DNA from: Nocardioides sp. JS614
Lineage (GTDB): Bacteria; Actinomycetota; Actinomycetes; Propionibacteriales; Nocardioidaceae
DNA length: 64,000 nucleotides
Assembly (NCBI RefSeq): GCF_000015265.1
Contig: NC_008699.1
Location: forward strand, 248,001-312,000
Direction of reading: 5' to 3'
Both the position numbers and the translations under genes were made by a program. Below the pieces are notes generated by a model. That model had not been told where the DNA came from, searched no databases, and was given only the letters and a program-made list of their open reading frames with translations. Shown here in pieces: positions 45,627-53,390 of this stretch (its first letter is position 1; the number at the start of each line of letters is the position of its first letter).

Positions 45627-46772
45627 ATGAAGCGCAGCATCTACGACGACGACCACGAGGCGTTCCGCGACTCGGTGCGCGAGTTCCTCGAGCGGTCGGT
45701 CATCCCCCAGGTCGAGCAGCACGCCGCCGACAAGGCGATCCCGCGGGACTTCTGGACCGAGGCCGGCAGGCAGGGCTTCCTGGGCCTGGAGATCCCGGAG
45801 GAGTACGGCGGGGCCGAGGCCGGCGACTACCGCTTCAACGCGGTGCTCCTCGAGGAGCTGAACAAGGTGAACGCCGCGCTCGGCTCGTGCGTCGGCATCC
45901 ACGCCGACATCACCGCGCCCTACCTCGTCGAGCTCGGCACCGACGAGCAGAAGCAGCGCTGGCTGCCGGGCGTGGCTGCGGGTGAGGTCCTGCTGGCCAT
46001 CGGGATGACCGAGCCGTCCGGCGGCTCCGACCTCGCCGCGCTGAAGACCACGGCCGTCAAGGACGGCGACTCCTGGGTGATCAACGGCTCCAAGACGTTC
46101 ATCACCAACGGCTACTCCGCCGACCTCGTGCTCGTCGCGGCGCGCACGTCGCCGGAGAAGAAGGCCCGCGGCATCACCCTGTTCGCCGTCGAGTCCACGG
46201 CACCCGGCTACAGCCGAGGCCGCAAGCTCGACAAGATCGGCCAGGACGAGTCCGACACCGCCGAGCTGTTCTTCGAGAACGTCCGCGTCACCGACGCCGA
46301 GATCGTCGGCGAGCTCGACGGTGGCTTCATCCACATGATGCAGAAGCTGCCGCAGGAGCGGCTCGGCTGTGCGATCTCCAACGTCGCGCACGCCAAGCAG
46401 ATCCTCCTCGAGACGCTGCAGTACGCCAAGGACCGCAAGGCGTTCGGCCAGGGCATCGGCTCCTTCCAGTACAACAAGTTCCTGCTCGCCGAGCTGTTCA
46501 CCCGGATCGAGGTGACCGAGGCGTTCATCGACCAGTGCGTGGTGGCGCACGCGGCGGGCGAGCTCACCCCCATCGATGCAGCCAAGGCGAAGTGGTGGAG
46601 CTCGCAGGTGCAGAACGAGGTGCTCGACCACTGTGTGCAGCTGCACGGCGGCTACGGCTACATGAACGAATACCGCGTCGCGCGGGCCTGGCGGGACGCC
46701 CGGGTCTCGAAGATCTGGGCCGGCTCCAACGAGATCATGAAGGAGCTGATCGGCCGCGACCTGGGGCTGTGA
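45627..46772 (+). CDS. acyl-CoA dehydrogenase (long-chain/LcdH type)
   Basis: 381 residues; ATG 45627 chosen for the TAGGAT 7 nt upstream. FAD motifs are IGMTEPSGGSDLAALKTTAV, SWVINGSKTFITNGYSADLV, KAFGQGIGSFQYNKFLLAEL and LHGGYGYMNEYRVARAWRDA. The end is KIWAGSNEIMKELIGRDLGL. The position of the MCAD-type catalytic Glu holds Ala, as in long-chain and isovaleryl-type enzymes that place the Glu on another helix. Role in fatty acid or branched-chain catabolism; substrate unknown. No adjacent regulator. Confidence 0.92.
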   Translation: MKRSIYDDDHEAFRDSVREFLERSVIPQVEQHAADKAIPRDFWTEAGRQGFLGLEIPEEYGGAEAGDYRFNAVLLEELNKVNAALGSCVGIHADITAPYLVELGTDEQKQRWLPGVAAGEVLLAIGMTEPSGGSDLAALKTTAVKDGDSWVINGSKTFITNGYSADLVLVAARTSPEKKARGITLFAVESTAPGYSRGRKLDKIGQDESDTAELFFENVRVTDAEIVGELDGGFIHMMQKLPQERLGCAISNVAHAKQILLETLQYAKDRKAFGQGIGSFQYNKFLLAELFTRIEVTEAFIDQCVVAHAAGELTPIDAAKAKWWSSQVQNEVLDHCVQLHGGYGYMNEYRVARAWRDARVSKIWAGSNEIMKELIGRDLGL

Positions 46773-46847
46773 GGGCCGTCCGACCGACGAGTGAGCCGAG
46801 GCAACCCTTGCTTGCGAGGGCCTCGGGCGCAGCGTTGGATTGACGCC

Positions 46848-47579
46848 ATGACCACGAGCGAGATCGAGGTCCCGGCCGGGCCGCATGAGAGCGAGCCCCA
46901 CATCCGGGGCTTCAACAACCGGCTGAACTGGCTGCGCGCCGCGGTCCTCGGTGCCAACGACGGCATCGTCTCGACGGCCGGCATCGTGATCGGTGCCATC
47001 GGCGCGACGAGCGACCGCAACGCGATCGTGATCGCGGGCGTCGCGGGGCTCGCCGCGGGCGCGATGAGCATGGCGGCCGGCGAGTACGTCTCGGTCAGCA
47101 CCCAGCGTGACTCCGAGCTCGCTCTGCTCGAGAAGGAGCGGCGCGAGCTGCTCGAGGAGCCTGAGGAGGAGCTGGCCGAGCTCGCCGGGCTGTACGCCGC
47201 GAAGGGCCTCCCGGACGACCTGGCGCTCGAGGTCGCGACCGTGCTGACCGCCCAGGACGCGCTGGCCGCGCACGCGGAGGTCGAGCTCGGCATCGACCCG
47301 GACGACATCGCCAGCCCCCTGCACGCGGCCTGGGCCTCGATGCTCGCCTTCACGATCGGCGCGCTGCTGCCGCTGCTGTCGATCACCCTGGCGTCCGCCG
47401 AGACCCGCGTGCCGCTCACGGTCGGCGTCGTGGTGCTGGCCCTGGCGATCACCGGGTGGGCCAGCGCCCGCCTCGGGTACAGCAGCCCGGCGCGGGCCGT
47501 GGCCCGCAACGTCGCGGGCGGCCTGTTCGCGATGGCCGTCACCTTCGCCATCGGCTCGGCGCTCGGCACCCAGATCTGA
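46848..47579 (+). CDS. VIT1/CCC1-family iron/manganese transporter
   Basis: 243 residues. Five membrane helices. The first has LRAAVLGANDGIVSTAGIVI, the strongly conserved VIT1 opening with the transport Asp, followed by AAGAMSMAAGEYVSVSTQRD. The cytosolic Glu-rich hairpin (KERRELLEEPEEELAELAGL) is the metal-binding domain of this family. Predicted export of Fe(II) or Mn(II) from the cytoplasm. Monocistronic as far as seen. Confidence 0.92.
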   Translation: MTTSEIEVPAGPHESEPHIRGFNNRLNWLRAAVLGANDGIVSTAGIVIGAIGATSDRNAIVIAGVAGLAAGAMSMAAGEYVSVSTQRDSELALLEKERRELLEEPEEELAELAGLYAAKGLPDDLALEVATVLTAQDALAAHAEVELGIDPDDIASPLHAAWASMLAFTIGALLPLLSITLASAETRVPLTVGVVVLALAITGWASARLGYSSPARAVARNVAGGLFAMAVTFAIGSALGTQI

Positions 47580-47605
47580 CCGCGTCCGGCGTCTCGCCTT
47601 CGGCG

Positions 47606-47714
47606 CCCACGGGGCTGACCGTCCGACGGCGTGGCCGCGTCTGGCGCGTCGCCTTCGGCGCCACGCCGGCCGCGGGATCGCCCACGGGGTTGACCGTCCG
47701 ACAATGTGGTTGCG
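47606..47714 (+). repeat. pair of imperfect direct repeats in intergenic DNA
   Basis: CCCACGGGGCTGACCGTCCG (47606 on) recurs as CCCACGGGGTTGACCGTCCG (47681 on), 34 nt with 5-6 mismatches, period 75. GTCGCCTTCGGCGC-type segments recur between them. No coding potential; role unknown. Confidence 0.55.
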
Positions 47715-47771
47715 GTCGGCGCTTGGCTGCGGACCGATGCTTGCGGACCCGATGCCTGTAGAGGGGCCGAC

Positions 47772-47777
47772 TAGGTT
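47772..47777 (+). promoter_or_regulatory. -10 element (TAGGTT) of thpR
   Basis: TAGGTT ends 6 nt before GTG 47784, the start chosen. Confidence 0.45.
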
Positions 47778-47783
47778 GAGCGG

Positions 47784-48350
47784 GTGCGGATGTTCGTGGC
47801 GCTGGTGCCGCCGGCCGAGGCGGTCGAGCACCTGGACGCGTTCCTCGAGCCGCGGCGCTCGGCTGCGGCGTTCCGGTGGGCCGGTGTCGAGCAGCTGCAC
47901 GTGACTGTGGCGTTCCTGGCCGAGGTCGAGGAGCGCCGGCTCGAGGACCTGGTCGAGCGGCTCGGGCGCGCGGCGGCCCGCCGGTCCGCGTTCGACACCG
48001 CGATCACGGGTGGCGGCGCGTTCCCGAACGTGGGGCGGGCCCGGGTGCTCTGGGCGGGCCTCGCGCTCGATGAGCACGGCCGCACCCAGCTCGACCGACT
48101 CGCCACCGGCTGTCGGACCGCCGCCAACCGGGCCGGCGTCCCGGTCGACGGGCAGCGCTTCCGGCCGCACCTCACCGTCGCCAGGATCGCGCACCCCACG
48201 GAGGCGACCAGCTGGGTCCGGCTCCTCGACGGGTACGCCGGACCCGCATGGCGGGCCGACCGGGTCGAGCTGGTGGCGTCGTACCTCGGCGAGGGCCCGC
48301 GCGGGCGGCCGCGCTACGAGACGGTCGCCGAGCTGGAGCTCGCCGGGTAG
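47784..48350 (+). CDS. thpR: RNA 2',3'-cyclic phosphodiesterase (2H family, ThpR)
   Basis: 188 residues from GTG 47784 (TAGGTT 6 nt upstream; ATG 47790 is two codons in). Two HxTx motifs, LHVTVAFLAEVEE and LTVAR in RPHLTVARIAHPT, with FPNVGRARVLWAGLA between. These define the 2H phosphoesterase/ligase family. It opens RNA 2',3'-cyclic phosphates or forms 2'-5' linkages. It ends six bases before the convergent alarmone synthetase gene. Confidence 0.9.
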   Translation: MRMFVALVPPAEAVEHLDAFLEPRRSAAAFRWAGVEQLHVTVAFLAEVEERRLEDLVERLGRAAARRSAFDTAITGGGAFPNVGRARVLWAGLALDEHGRTQLDRLATGCRTAANRAGVPVDGQRFRPHLTVARIAHPTEATSWVRLLDGYAGPAWRADRVELVASYLGEGPRGRPRYETVAELELAG

Positions 48351-48356
48351 CCGGCG

Positions 48357-49100
48357 TCAGGCCGTCTCGGGGGTGGCGCCCAGCTTGCGCAGCGCCTCCC
48401 GCAGGGCGGCGTCGGGCCGCTCTCCGCCGTCGCGGAGCTGAGCGAGCACGTCCGGTGGGAGCTCGTCGAGGCCGCGTACCTCCTCGTGCAGGCGCTCCAT
48501 CGTCGCGTCGAGGGCGTACGCCGTCTCCGCGGCGTCGTGCAGCCGCTCGAGCAGCTCGGCGGGGACCTCGCGGCGGTACTTGTAGTAGATCTTGTGCTCG
48601 AGGCTGGCCCAGAAGTCCATCGCGATCGTGCGGAACTGCACCTCGACGAGCACGGGAACCGGCCCCTCCGAGAGGAAGACCGGCACCTCGACCAGCGCGT
48701 GCAGGCTGCGGTAGCCGTTGGGCTTGGGCGTGGCGATGTAGTCGCGCACCTCGACCGTCGAGACGTCCTCCTGCTCCACGAGCATGTCGAAGACCCGGTA
48801 GACGTCGGAGACGAAGCTGCAGACGACCCGGACCCCGGCGATGTCGGTGACCGTCGCTCGGATCTGGTCGAACGACGGCCGCTCGTCGAGGACCAGGCCC
48901 TTGCGGAGCATCTTCTCCACGAGGCTCTCGGGCGACTTCAGGCGCGAGGACACCGACTCGATCGGGTTGTAGTCGCGCAGGTGCGTGAACTCGTCGCGCA
49001 GGATGGTCAGCTTCGTGACGATCTCGTCCATGCCGAACCGGTGCTCGAGCATGAACCGCCGGAGGTCCTCGCCGCCCTGGCCGCTCCCCGCCTCGGTCAC
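48357..49100 (-). CDS. small RelA/SpoT-type GTP pyrophosphokinase
   Basis: 247 residues, GTG start with TACGCT 6 nt upstream. Synthetase domain only: SVSSRLKSPESLVEKMLRKG (ATP site), VTDIAGVRVVCSFVSDVYRV, YIATPKPNGYRSLHALVEVP and VEVQFRTIAMDFWASLEHKI, where the Glu of EVQFRT is catalytic. No hydrolase HD domain, TGS or ACT domain, so it is a stand-alone small alarmone synthetase making (p)ppGpp. C-terminal acidic helix. Monocistronic and convergent with thpR. Confidence 0.92.
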   Translation of the reverse strand: MTEAGSGQGGEDLRRFMLEHRFGMDEIVTKLTILRDEFTHLRDYNPIESVSSRLKSPESLVEKMLRKGLVLDERPSFDQIRATVTDIAGVRVVCSFVSDVYRVFDMLVEQEDVSTVEVRDYIATPKPNGYRSLHALVEVPVFLSEGPVPVLVEVQFRTIAMDFWASLEHKIYYKYRREVPAELLERLHDAAETAYALDATMERLHEEVRGLDELPPDVLAQLRDGGERPDAALREALRKLGATPETA

Positions 49101-49106
49101 GTGTCC

Positions 49107-49112
49107 AGCGTA
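49107..49112 (-). promoter_or_regulatory. -10 element (TACGCT) of the alarmone synthetase gene
   Basis: TACGCT on the minus strand ends 6 nt before GTG 49100. Confidence 0.45.
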
Positions 49113-49248
49113 CGGACGTGCGTCGGGCGCCGTTCAACGGCCCTGGCCGCCGGAACCGGTGCCGTCCTGGGCATCCCACGGACGTTCCTGGCGGCTCGGG
49201 TGGCCGCCGTCACCCGGGACGTCGGGACGCGCGGGTCGTTGGACGGGC

Positions 49249-49419
49249 ATGACTGACGACGACGAGCGCCTCGGCCGCCCCGACGGGCACCGGTACGACG
49301 CCCCCGAGTCCGAGGAGACCCGCGCCGGCAAGGAGTGGGTCTACGCCGTGCTCGGGGTCCTGGTCCTCGTGCTGCTGATCCTGATCGCAACCGGCAAGGT
49401 GCAGATCTTCCCCAGCTAG
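49249..49419 (+). CDS. small membrane protein
   Basis: 56 residues. A charged N-terminus with DDDERLGRPDGHRY and ETRAGKEW, then one membrane helix (VYAVLGVLVLVLLILIATG) and a short tail. Start ATG 49249. Codon pattern fits the window. Function unknown; similar tail-anchored proteins are common in actinobacteria. Confidence 0.6.
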   Translation: MTDDDERLGRPDGHRYDAPESEETRAGKEWVYAVLGVLVLVLLILIATGKVQIFPS

Positions 49420-49441
49420 CGCTGCGGGGCGGCGCGGGGTT

Positions 49442-49529
49442 GGTTTCCCCGGTTAACCGGGGATACCGGAACTGTTGGGCCGAAACTTCGGGCCAACAGT
49501 TCCAACTTCCCCGGTTAACCGGGGAAACC
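49442..49529. repeat. compound palindrome (arm-hairpin-arm), type CCCCGGTTAACCGGGG
   Basis: The perfect palindrome CCCCGGTTAACCGGGG occurs at 49447-49462 and 49509-49524. Between them is a hairpin with arms GGAACTGTTGG (49468-49478) and CCAACAGTTCC (49493-49503) and an inner CCGAA/TTCGG stem. Outer arms GGTTTCCCC and GGGGAAACC also pair. It lies between convergent genes and ends ten bases before the upp stop. Confidence 0.82.
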
Positions 49530-49538
49530 GCCCGGGCG

Positions 49539-50180
49539 TCAGCCGACGATGCCGTAGAGCCGGTCGCCGGCGTCTCCGAGACCGGGGACGATGTAGCCCT
49601 TCTCGTTGAGCCGCTCGTCCATCGCCGCAGTGACGATCGTGACCGGGACGTCGAGGCCGTCGAGCTCCTGCTCCAGGCGGGCGCAGCCCTCGGGCGCGGC
49701 GAGCAGGCAGATCGCGGTGATGTGGTCGGCGCCGCGGTCGGTGAGGAAGCGGATCGCCGCGGCGAGGGTGCCGCCGGTGGCGAGCATCGGGTCCAGGACG
49801 TAGCACTGGCGCCCGGAGAGGTCCTCGGGCAGGCGCTCGGCGTACGTCGATGCCTGCAGCGTCTCCTCGTTGCGGATCATCCCGAGGAAGCCGACCTCCG
49901 CGGTGGGCAGCAGCCGCATCATCCCGTCCAGCATCCCCAGTCCCGCCCGGAGGATCGGCACCACGAGCGGCCGCGGCTTGGCCAGCTGGACGCCGGTGGT
50001 CGGGGAGACCGGGGTGACCACGTCGATGGGCTCGACCCGGACGTCGCGGGTGGCCTCGTAGGCCAGCAGCGTGACCAGCTCGTCGGCGAGCCGTCGGAAC
50101 GTCGGCGAGTCGGTCTCCTCGTTCCGCAGGTGGGTCAGCTTGTGGGCGACGAGGGGGTGGTCGACGACGTGCGTACGCAT
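49539..50180 (-). CDS. upp: uracil phosphoribosyltransferase
   Basis: 213 residues from ATG 50180 (TAGGGT 7 nt upstream). VVDHPLVAHKLTHLRNEETD at the start, PILRAGLGMLDGMMRLLPTA, and the PRPP loop VLDPMLATGGTLAAAIRFL. It ends in GDRLYGIVG, the uracil-binding C-terminus. Salvages uracil with PRPP to UMP in the cytoplasm. Complete, of standard length. Confidence 0.95.
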   Translation of the reverse strand: MRTHVVDHPLVAHKLTHLRNEETDSPTFRRLADELVTLLAYEATRDVRVEPIDVVTPVSPTTGVQLAKPRPLVVPILRAGLGMLDGMMRLLPTAEVGFLGMIRNEETLQASTYAERLPEDLSGRQCYVLDPMLATGGTLAAAIRFLTDRGADHITAICLLAAPEGCARLEQELDGLDVPVTIVTAAMDERLNEKGYIVPGLGDAGDRLYGIVG

Positions 50181-50187
50181 GCTCCAG

Positions 50188-50193
50188 ACCCTA
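50188..50193 (-). promoter_or_regulatory. upp: -10 element (TAGGGT) of upp
   Basis: TAGGGT on the minus strand ends 7 nt before ATG 50180. Confidence 0.45.
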
Positions 50194-50299
50194 GTGGAGC
50201 CAGGCCGGTGACAGGCCGAAAGGGGGTTGGCCGCACCCGTCTGGTCTGACACCCTGGAGAGCGACGGACTGGACGCAACGGTGCGGACGGAGGTAGGAC

Positions 50300-50785
50300 A
50301 TGGCCGACCAGGTCGACGGGATCGACTTCGCCCTCGCCGCCTACCGGGAGGGCGGCGCCTGGACCGTCCAGGAGCTCGCCCACGACGTCCTCGAGGACAT
50401 CGACACCCTCTCCGCCGCGCTGCGCCGCTTCCCCGGGGACGGGGGAGCGGTCGGGATGGTCGCGATCGAGGAGGACTTCTTCGTCGTGGTCCGCGTCGCG
50501 GGGCCGACCACCCGGGTCCTGCTCTCCGACATCACCGCCGCCGACGAGTGGGAGCTGGCCAGCTCCGCCGTCGAGTTCCTCGGCCTGCCGCTGCCCGAGG
50601 ACGAGGACGACCCGGTCCCCGCGGGCGACCTGGACCTGCTCGGCGACCTCGGCATGCACGCCATGGACATGGGCGTCCTGCTCGACGACATCGATCTCTA
50701 CCCCGACGAGATGCTCTCCGACGTCGCGCGGCGGCTGGGCTTCGGCAAGCTGTTCGACGACGCCGTCGGCCTCACCTCCGCGTGA
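50300..50785 (+). CDS. tRNA adenosine deaminase-associated protein
   Basis: 161 residues, with GGAGGTAGG just upstream of ATG 50300. It begins GIDFALAAYREGGAWTVQEL, then FFVVVRVAGPTTRVLLSDIT and the C-terminal LLDDIDLYPDEMLSDVARRL, matching the actinobacterial family found next to tadA. Very acidic; no membrane segment. The stop overlaps tadA (GTGA). A role in helping TadA is inferred only from this constant pairing. Confidence 0.85.
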   Translation: MADQVDGIDFALAAYREGGAWTVQELAHDVLEDIDTLSAALRRFPGDGGAVGMVAIEEDFFVVVRVAGPTTRVLLSDITAADEWELASSAVEFLGLPLPEDEDDPVPAGDLDLLGDLGMHAMDMGVLLDDIDLYPDEMLSDVARRLGFGKLFDDAVGLTSA

Positions 50786-51240
50786 CCACCGGCCACTGGG
50801 ACGGCCCGATGCGGACCGCCCTCGACGAGGCACGCGCCGCCCTGGCGTCCGGAGACGTGCCGATCGGCGCGGTGGTGCTGGACCCGGACGGTACGCCGGT
50901 GGCGCGCGGTCGCAACGTGCGCGAGGCCGACCACGACCCCACCGGGCATGCCGAGGTGGTGGCGCTCCGCGCGGCCGCGCGCGCCCGGGGCGAGTGGCGG
51001 CTCGAGGGGCACACCCTCGTCGTCACCCTCGAGCCGTGCACCATGTGCGCCGGCGCCGCCGTGCTGAGCCGGGTCGAGCGGATCGTGTTCGGCGCCTGGG
51101 ACCCCAAGGCCGGAGCCGTCGGCAGCCTCTGGGACGTGGTCCGCGACCGCCGCCTCAACCACCGGCCCGAGGTCATCAGCGGCGTGCTCGCCGAGGAGTC
51201 GGCCGGGCTCCTCGAGGACTTCTTCCTCACTCAGCGCTGA
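50782..51240 (+). CDS. tadA: tRNA-specific adenosine-34 deaminase (TadA)
   Basis: 152 residues from GTG 50782, overlapping the previous stop by 4 nt. It has DVPIGAVVLDPDGTPVARGR, TGHAEVVALR (zinc His, catalytic Glu) and TLEPCTMCAGAAVLSRVERI (zinc Cys pair), then VFGAWDPKAGAVGSLWDV. It deaminates A34 to inosine in tRNA-Arg(ACG). Translationally coupled to the associated protein upstream. Confidence 0.94.
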   Translation: MTTGHWDGPMRTALDEARAALASGDVPIGAVVLDPDGTPVARGRNVREADHDPTGHAEVVALRAAARARGEWRLEGHTLVVTLEPCTMCAGAAVLSRVERIVFGAWDPKAGAVGSLWDVVRDRRLNHRPEVISGVLAEESAGLLEDFFLTQR

Positions 51241-51290
51241 GTCCGGCGCCGCGGGGGGCACTGCGGTCATGATCTGACCTGATGCACTCC

Positions 51291-51296
51291 TACCGT
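51291..51296 (+). promoter_or_regulatory. -10 element (TACCGT) of the VOC gene
   Basis: TACCGT ends 6 nt before ATG 51303, selecting it over an in-frame ATG at 51282. Confidence 0.45.
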
Positions 51297-51302
51297 GGCG
51301 CC

Positions 51303-51674
51303 ATGGACTACAAGATCGAGCTCATCCCCCTCGCCGTTCGCGACGTCGACCGGTCGATCGCCTTCTACGGCGACTCCCTCGGTTGGAGCGTCGACCACGA
51401 TCAGACCGTCTCGCCGACGCTGCGGTTCGTGCAGGTGACGCCACCCGGCTCGGCCTGCTCGATCTGCTTCGGCGTCGGGCTCGAGATGATGCCGGCCGGT
51501 TCGTCGCAGTTCATCCAGGTCGTGGTCGCCGACGCGGACGCCGCCCTCGCCGAGCTGCGGGAGCGCGGTGTCGGGTGCGAGGGGGTCGACGACCAGCCGT
51601 GGGGGCGCTTCGTGTACTTCCAGGACCCCGACGGCAACCGGTGGGCGCTCCAGCAGGTCGTCCGGCCGTCCTGA
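51303..51674 (+). CDS. VOC/glyoxalase-fold protein
   Basis: 123 residues. Two beta-alpha-beta-beta-beta units: IPLAVRDVDRSIAFYGDSLG, FIQVVVADADAALAELRERG and VYFQDPDGNRWALQQV. It looks like a small metal-dependent VOC enzyme or an antibiotic-binding protein; metal residues are not fully conserved (Glu/Gln in the last strand). Substrate unknown. Confidence 0.82.
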   Translation: MDYKIELIPLAVRDVDRSIAFYGDSLGWSVDHDQTVSPTLRFVQVTPPGSACSICFGVGLEMMPAGSSQFIQVVVADADAALAELRERGVGCEGVDDQPWGRFVYFQDPDGNRWALQQVVRPS

Positions 51675-51701
51675 CCTCGCGGAGGCGTTCGGTCGAGCCG
51701 G

Positions 51702-53321
51702 TCAGTCGCCGCTCGGCTCCTCGTCGCCGGCGTGCTCGGTGCCGGGCGCGCCCTCCTCGGCGGTCTCCGGCGGACCTTCGGTGCGGGTCTCGGGCTCCTC
51801 GGTCGCGGACATGATGGCGGCGATCTCCTGCCGGTCCCGCGCCGACGGGAACCCCCACCCGGGGTCGTAGCCGTACACCTCGTCGAGGAGCCGGCCGTCG
51901 GAGAGGTTGTCGAGGATCTCGACGTCGTGGGGGCCGATCAGCCCCGGGTGCTCGACCCCGCAGGTCTCGGCGACCTTGAGCAGGTCGCGCCGCAGGGTGC
52001 GCACGTAGTTGGCGACGCGTCCGGACTTCTCGACCGGGTCGAGGCCGTGGGCCAACCACGGGTTCTGGGTCGCGACGCCGGTCGGGCACTCGCCGGTATG
52101 GCACTTCTGCGCCTGGATGCACCCGACGGCGAGCATCGCCTCACGGGCCACGTTGACCAGGTCGGCGCCCAGGGCGAAGGCGACGACCGCGTTGTCGGGC
52201 AGCCCGAGCTTGCCGGAGCCGATGAAGGTCACGTCCTCGTGGAGGCCGCGCCGGGCGAACTCGGCGTACACGCGCGCGAACCCGAGCCGGAACGGCAGTG
52301 ACACCGCGTCGGTGAAGATCAGCGGGGAGGCTCCGGTCCCGCCCTCGCCGCCGTCGATCGTGACGAAGTCGACGCCGCGCTGGCCCTTGGCCATCTCCTC
52401 GGTGAGGTCTCGCCAGAACCCGAGGTCGCCCACCGCCGACTTGATCCCGACCGGCAGCCCGGTCTCGTCCGCGAGCAGCTCGACGAAGTCGAGCAGCGAG
52501 TCCACGTCGTCGAACTCCGCGTGCCGCGACGGGCTCAGGCAGTCGAGACCGGCCGGGACCCCGCGCGTCGCGGCGATCTCCGCCGACACCTTGGCGGCCG
52601 GCAGGACGCCGCCGAGCCCGGGTTTGGCGCCCTGGCTGAGCTTGATCTCCAGGGCCCGGACCGGCGCCGACTCCACGAGGTCCTTGAGCCGCGGCAGGCT
52701 GAACCTGCCGTCGTCGTCGCGGCAGCCGAAGTACGCCGTACCGATCTGGAAGACCAGGTCGGCGCCCTGGCGGTGGTACGGCGACACCGCGCCCTCGCCG
52801 GTGTTGTGCAGGCACCCGGCCTCGGCCGCGCCCCGGTTGATCGCTTCGACGGCGTTGCCCGACAGCGACCCGAAGCTCATGCCCGACACGTTGACGACCG
52901 ACGCCGGCCGGAACGCCCGCCGGCGCCCGCGCGGGCCGCCGAGGATCTTCGCCGAGGGCAGCCGAGCCTCCTGACCGACCGCGCCGTGGGTCGGGTAGGA
53001 GCGCCCGAACGTGCGGTGATGGACGATCACGTTGCCGGAGCTGTGCTCGAGGTCGTTGTCGGTGCCGAACCCGAAGTAGTTGTTCTGCAGCTTCGCCGAG
53101 GCGTAGACCCAGCGCCGCTGGTCCCGGCTGAAGGGCCGCTCCTCGTCGTTGCTCGCGACGATGTACTGCCGCAGCTCCGGTCCGAGCGCCTCCAGCCAGT
53201 ACCGCGCGTGCCCGACCACCGGGAAGTTGCGCAGGATGGCGTGGCGTCGTTGCAGCAGGTCGTGGGCGGCGACCGCCCCGAGAGCAGCAGCGGGGAGCGC
53301 GGCGAGCGTCGTCTTCCTCAT
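51702..53321 (-). CDS. FMN-binding glutamate synthase-like protein (stand-alone, membrane-anchored)
   Basis: 539 residues. A short N-terminal hydrophobic segment with LAALPAAALGAVAAHDLLQR, then YPTHGAVGQEARLPSA-like entry SYPTHGAVGQEARLPSAKIL and a GltB-type FMN barrel: VVNVSGMSFGSLSGNAVEAI, GCLHNTGEGAVSPYHRQGAD, ALEIKLSQGAKPGLGGVLPA, DFVTIDGGEGGTGASPLIFT. A cysteine cluster KCHTGECPTGVATQ matches the 3Fe-4S region of GltB. It lacks the amidotransferase and C-terminal GltB domains. Function unproven; it may reduce an amino- or keto-acid with ferredoxin. A disordered acidic tail ends the protein. Confidence 0.88.
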   Translation of the reverse strand: MRKTTLAALPAAALGAVAAHDLLQRRHAILRNFPVVGHARYWLEALGPELRQYIVASNDEERPFSRDQRRWVYASAKLQNNYFGFGTDNDLEHSSGNVIVHHRTFGRSYPTHGAVGQEARLPSAKILGGPRGRRRAFRPASVVNVSGMSFGSLSGNAVEAINRGAAEAGCLHNTGEGAVSPYHRQGADLVFQIGTAYFGCRDDDGRFSLPRLKDLVESAPVRALEIKLSQGAKPGLGGVLPAAKVSAEIAATRGVPAGLDCLSPSRHAEFDDVDSLLDFVELLADETGLPVGIKSAVGDLGFWRDLTEEMAKGQRGVDFVTIDGGEGGTGASPLIFTDAVSLPFRLGFARVYAEFARRGLHEDVTFIGSGKLGLPDNAVVAFALGADLVNVAREAMLAVGCIQAQKCHTGECPTGVATQNPWLAHGLDPVEKSGRVANYVRTLRRDLLKVAETCGVEHPGLIGPHDVEILDNLSDGRLLDEVYGYDPGWGFPSARDRQEIAAIMSATEEPETRTEGPPETAEEGAPGTEHAGDEEPSGD

Positions 53322-53390
53322 GTCGGGGCAGTACCCAACCGGCAGCGGGCGAGTCGGGACCTCGGGAGCCGCTTCGGCGATGATGTCGGG

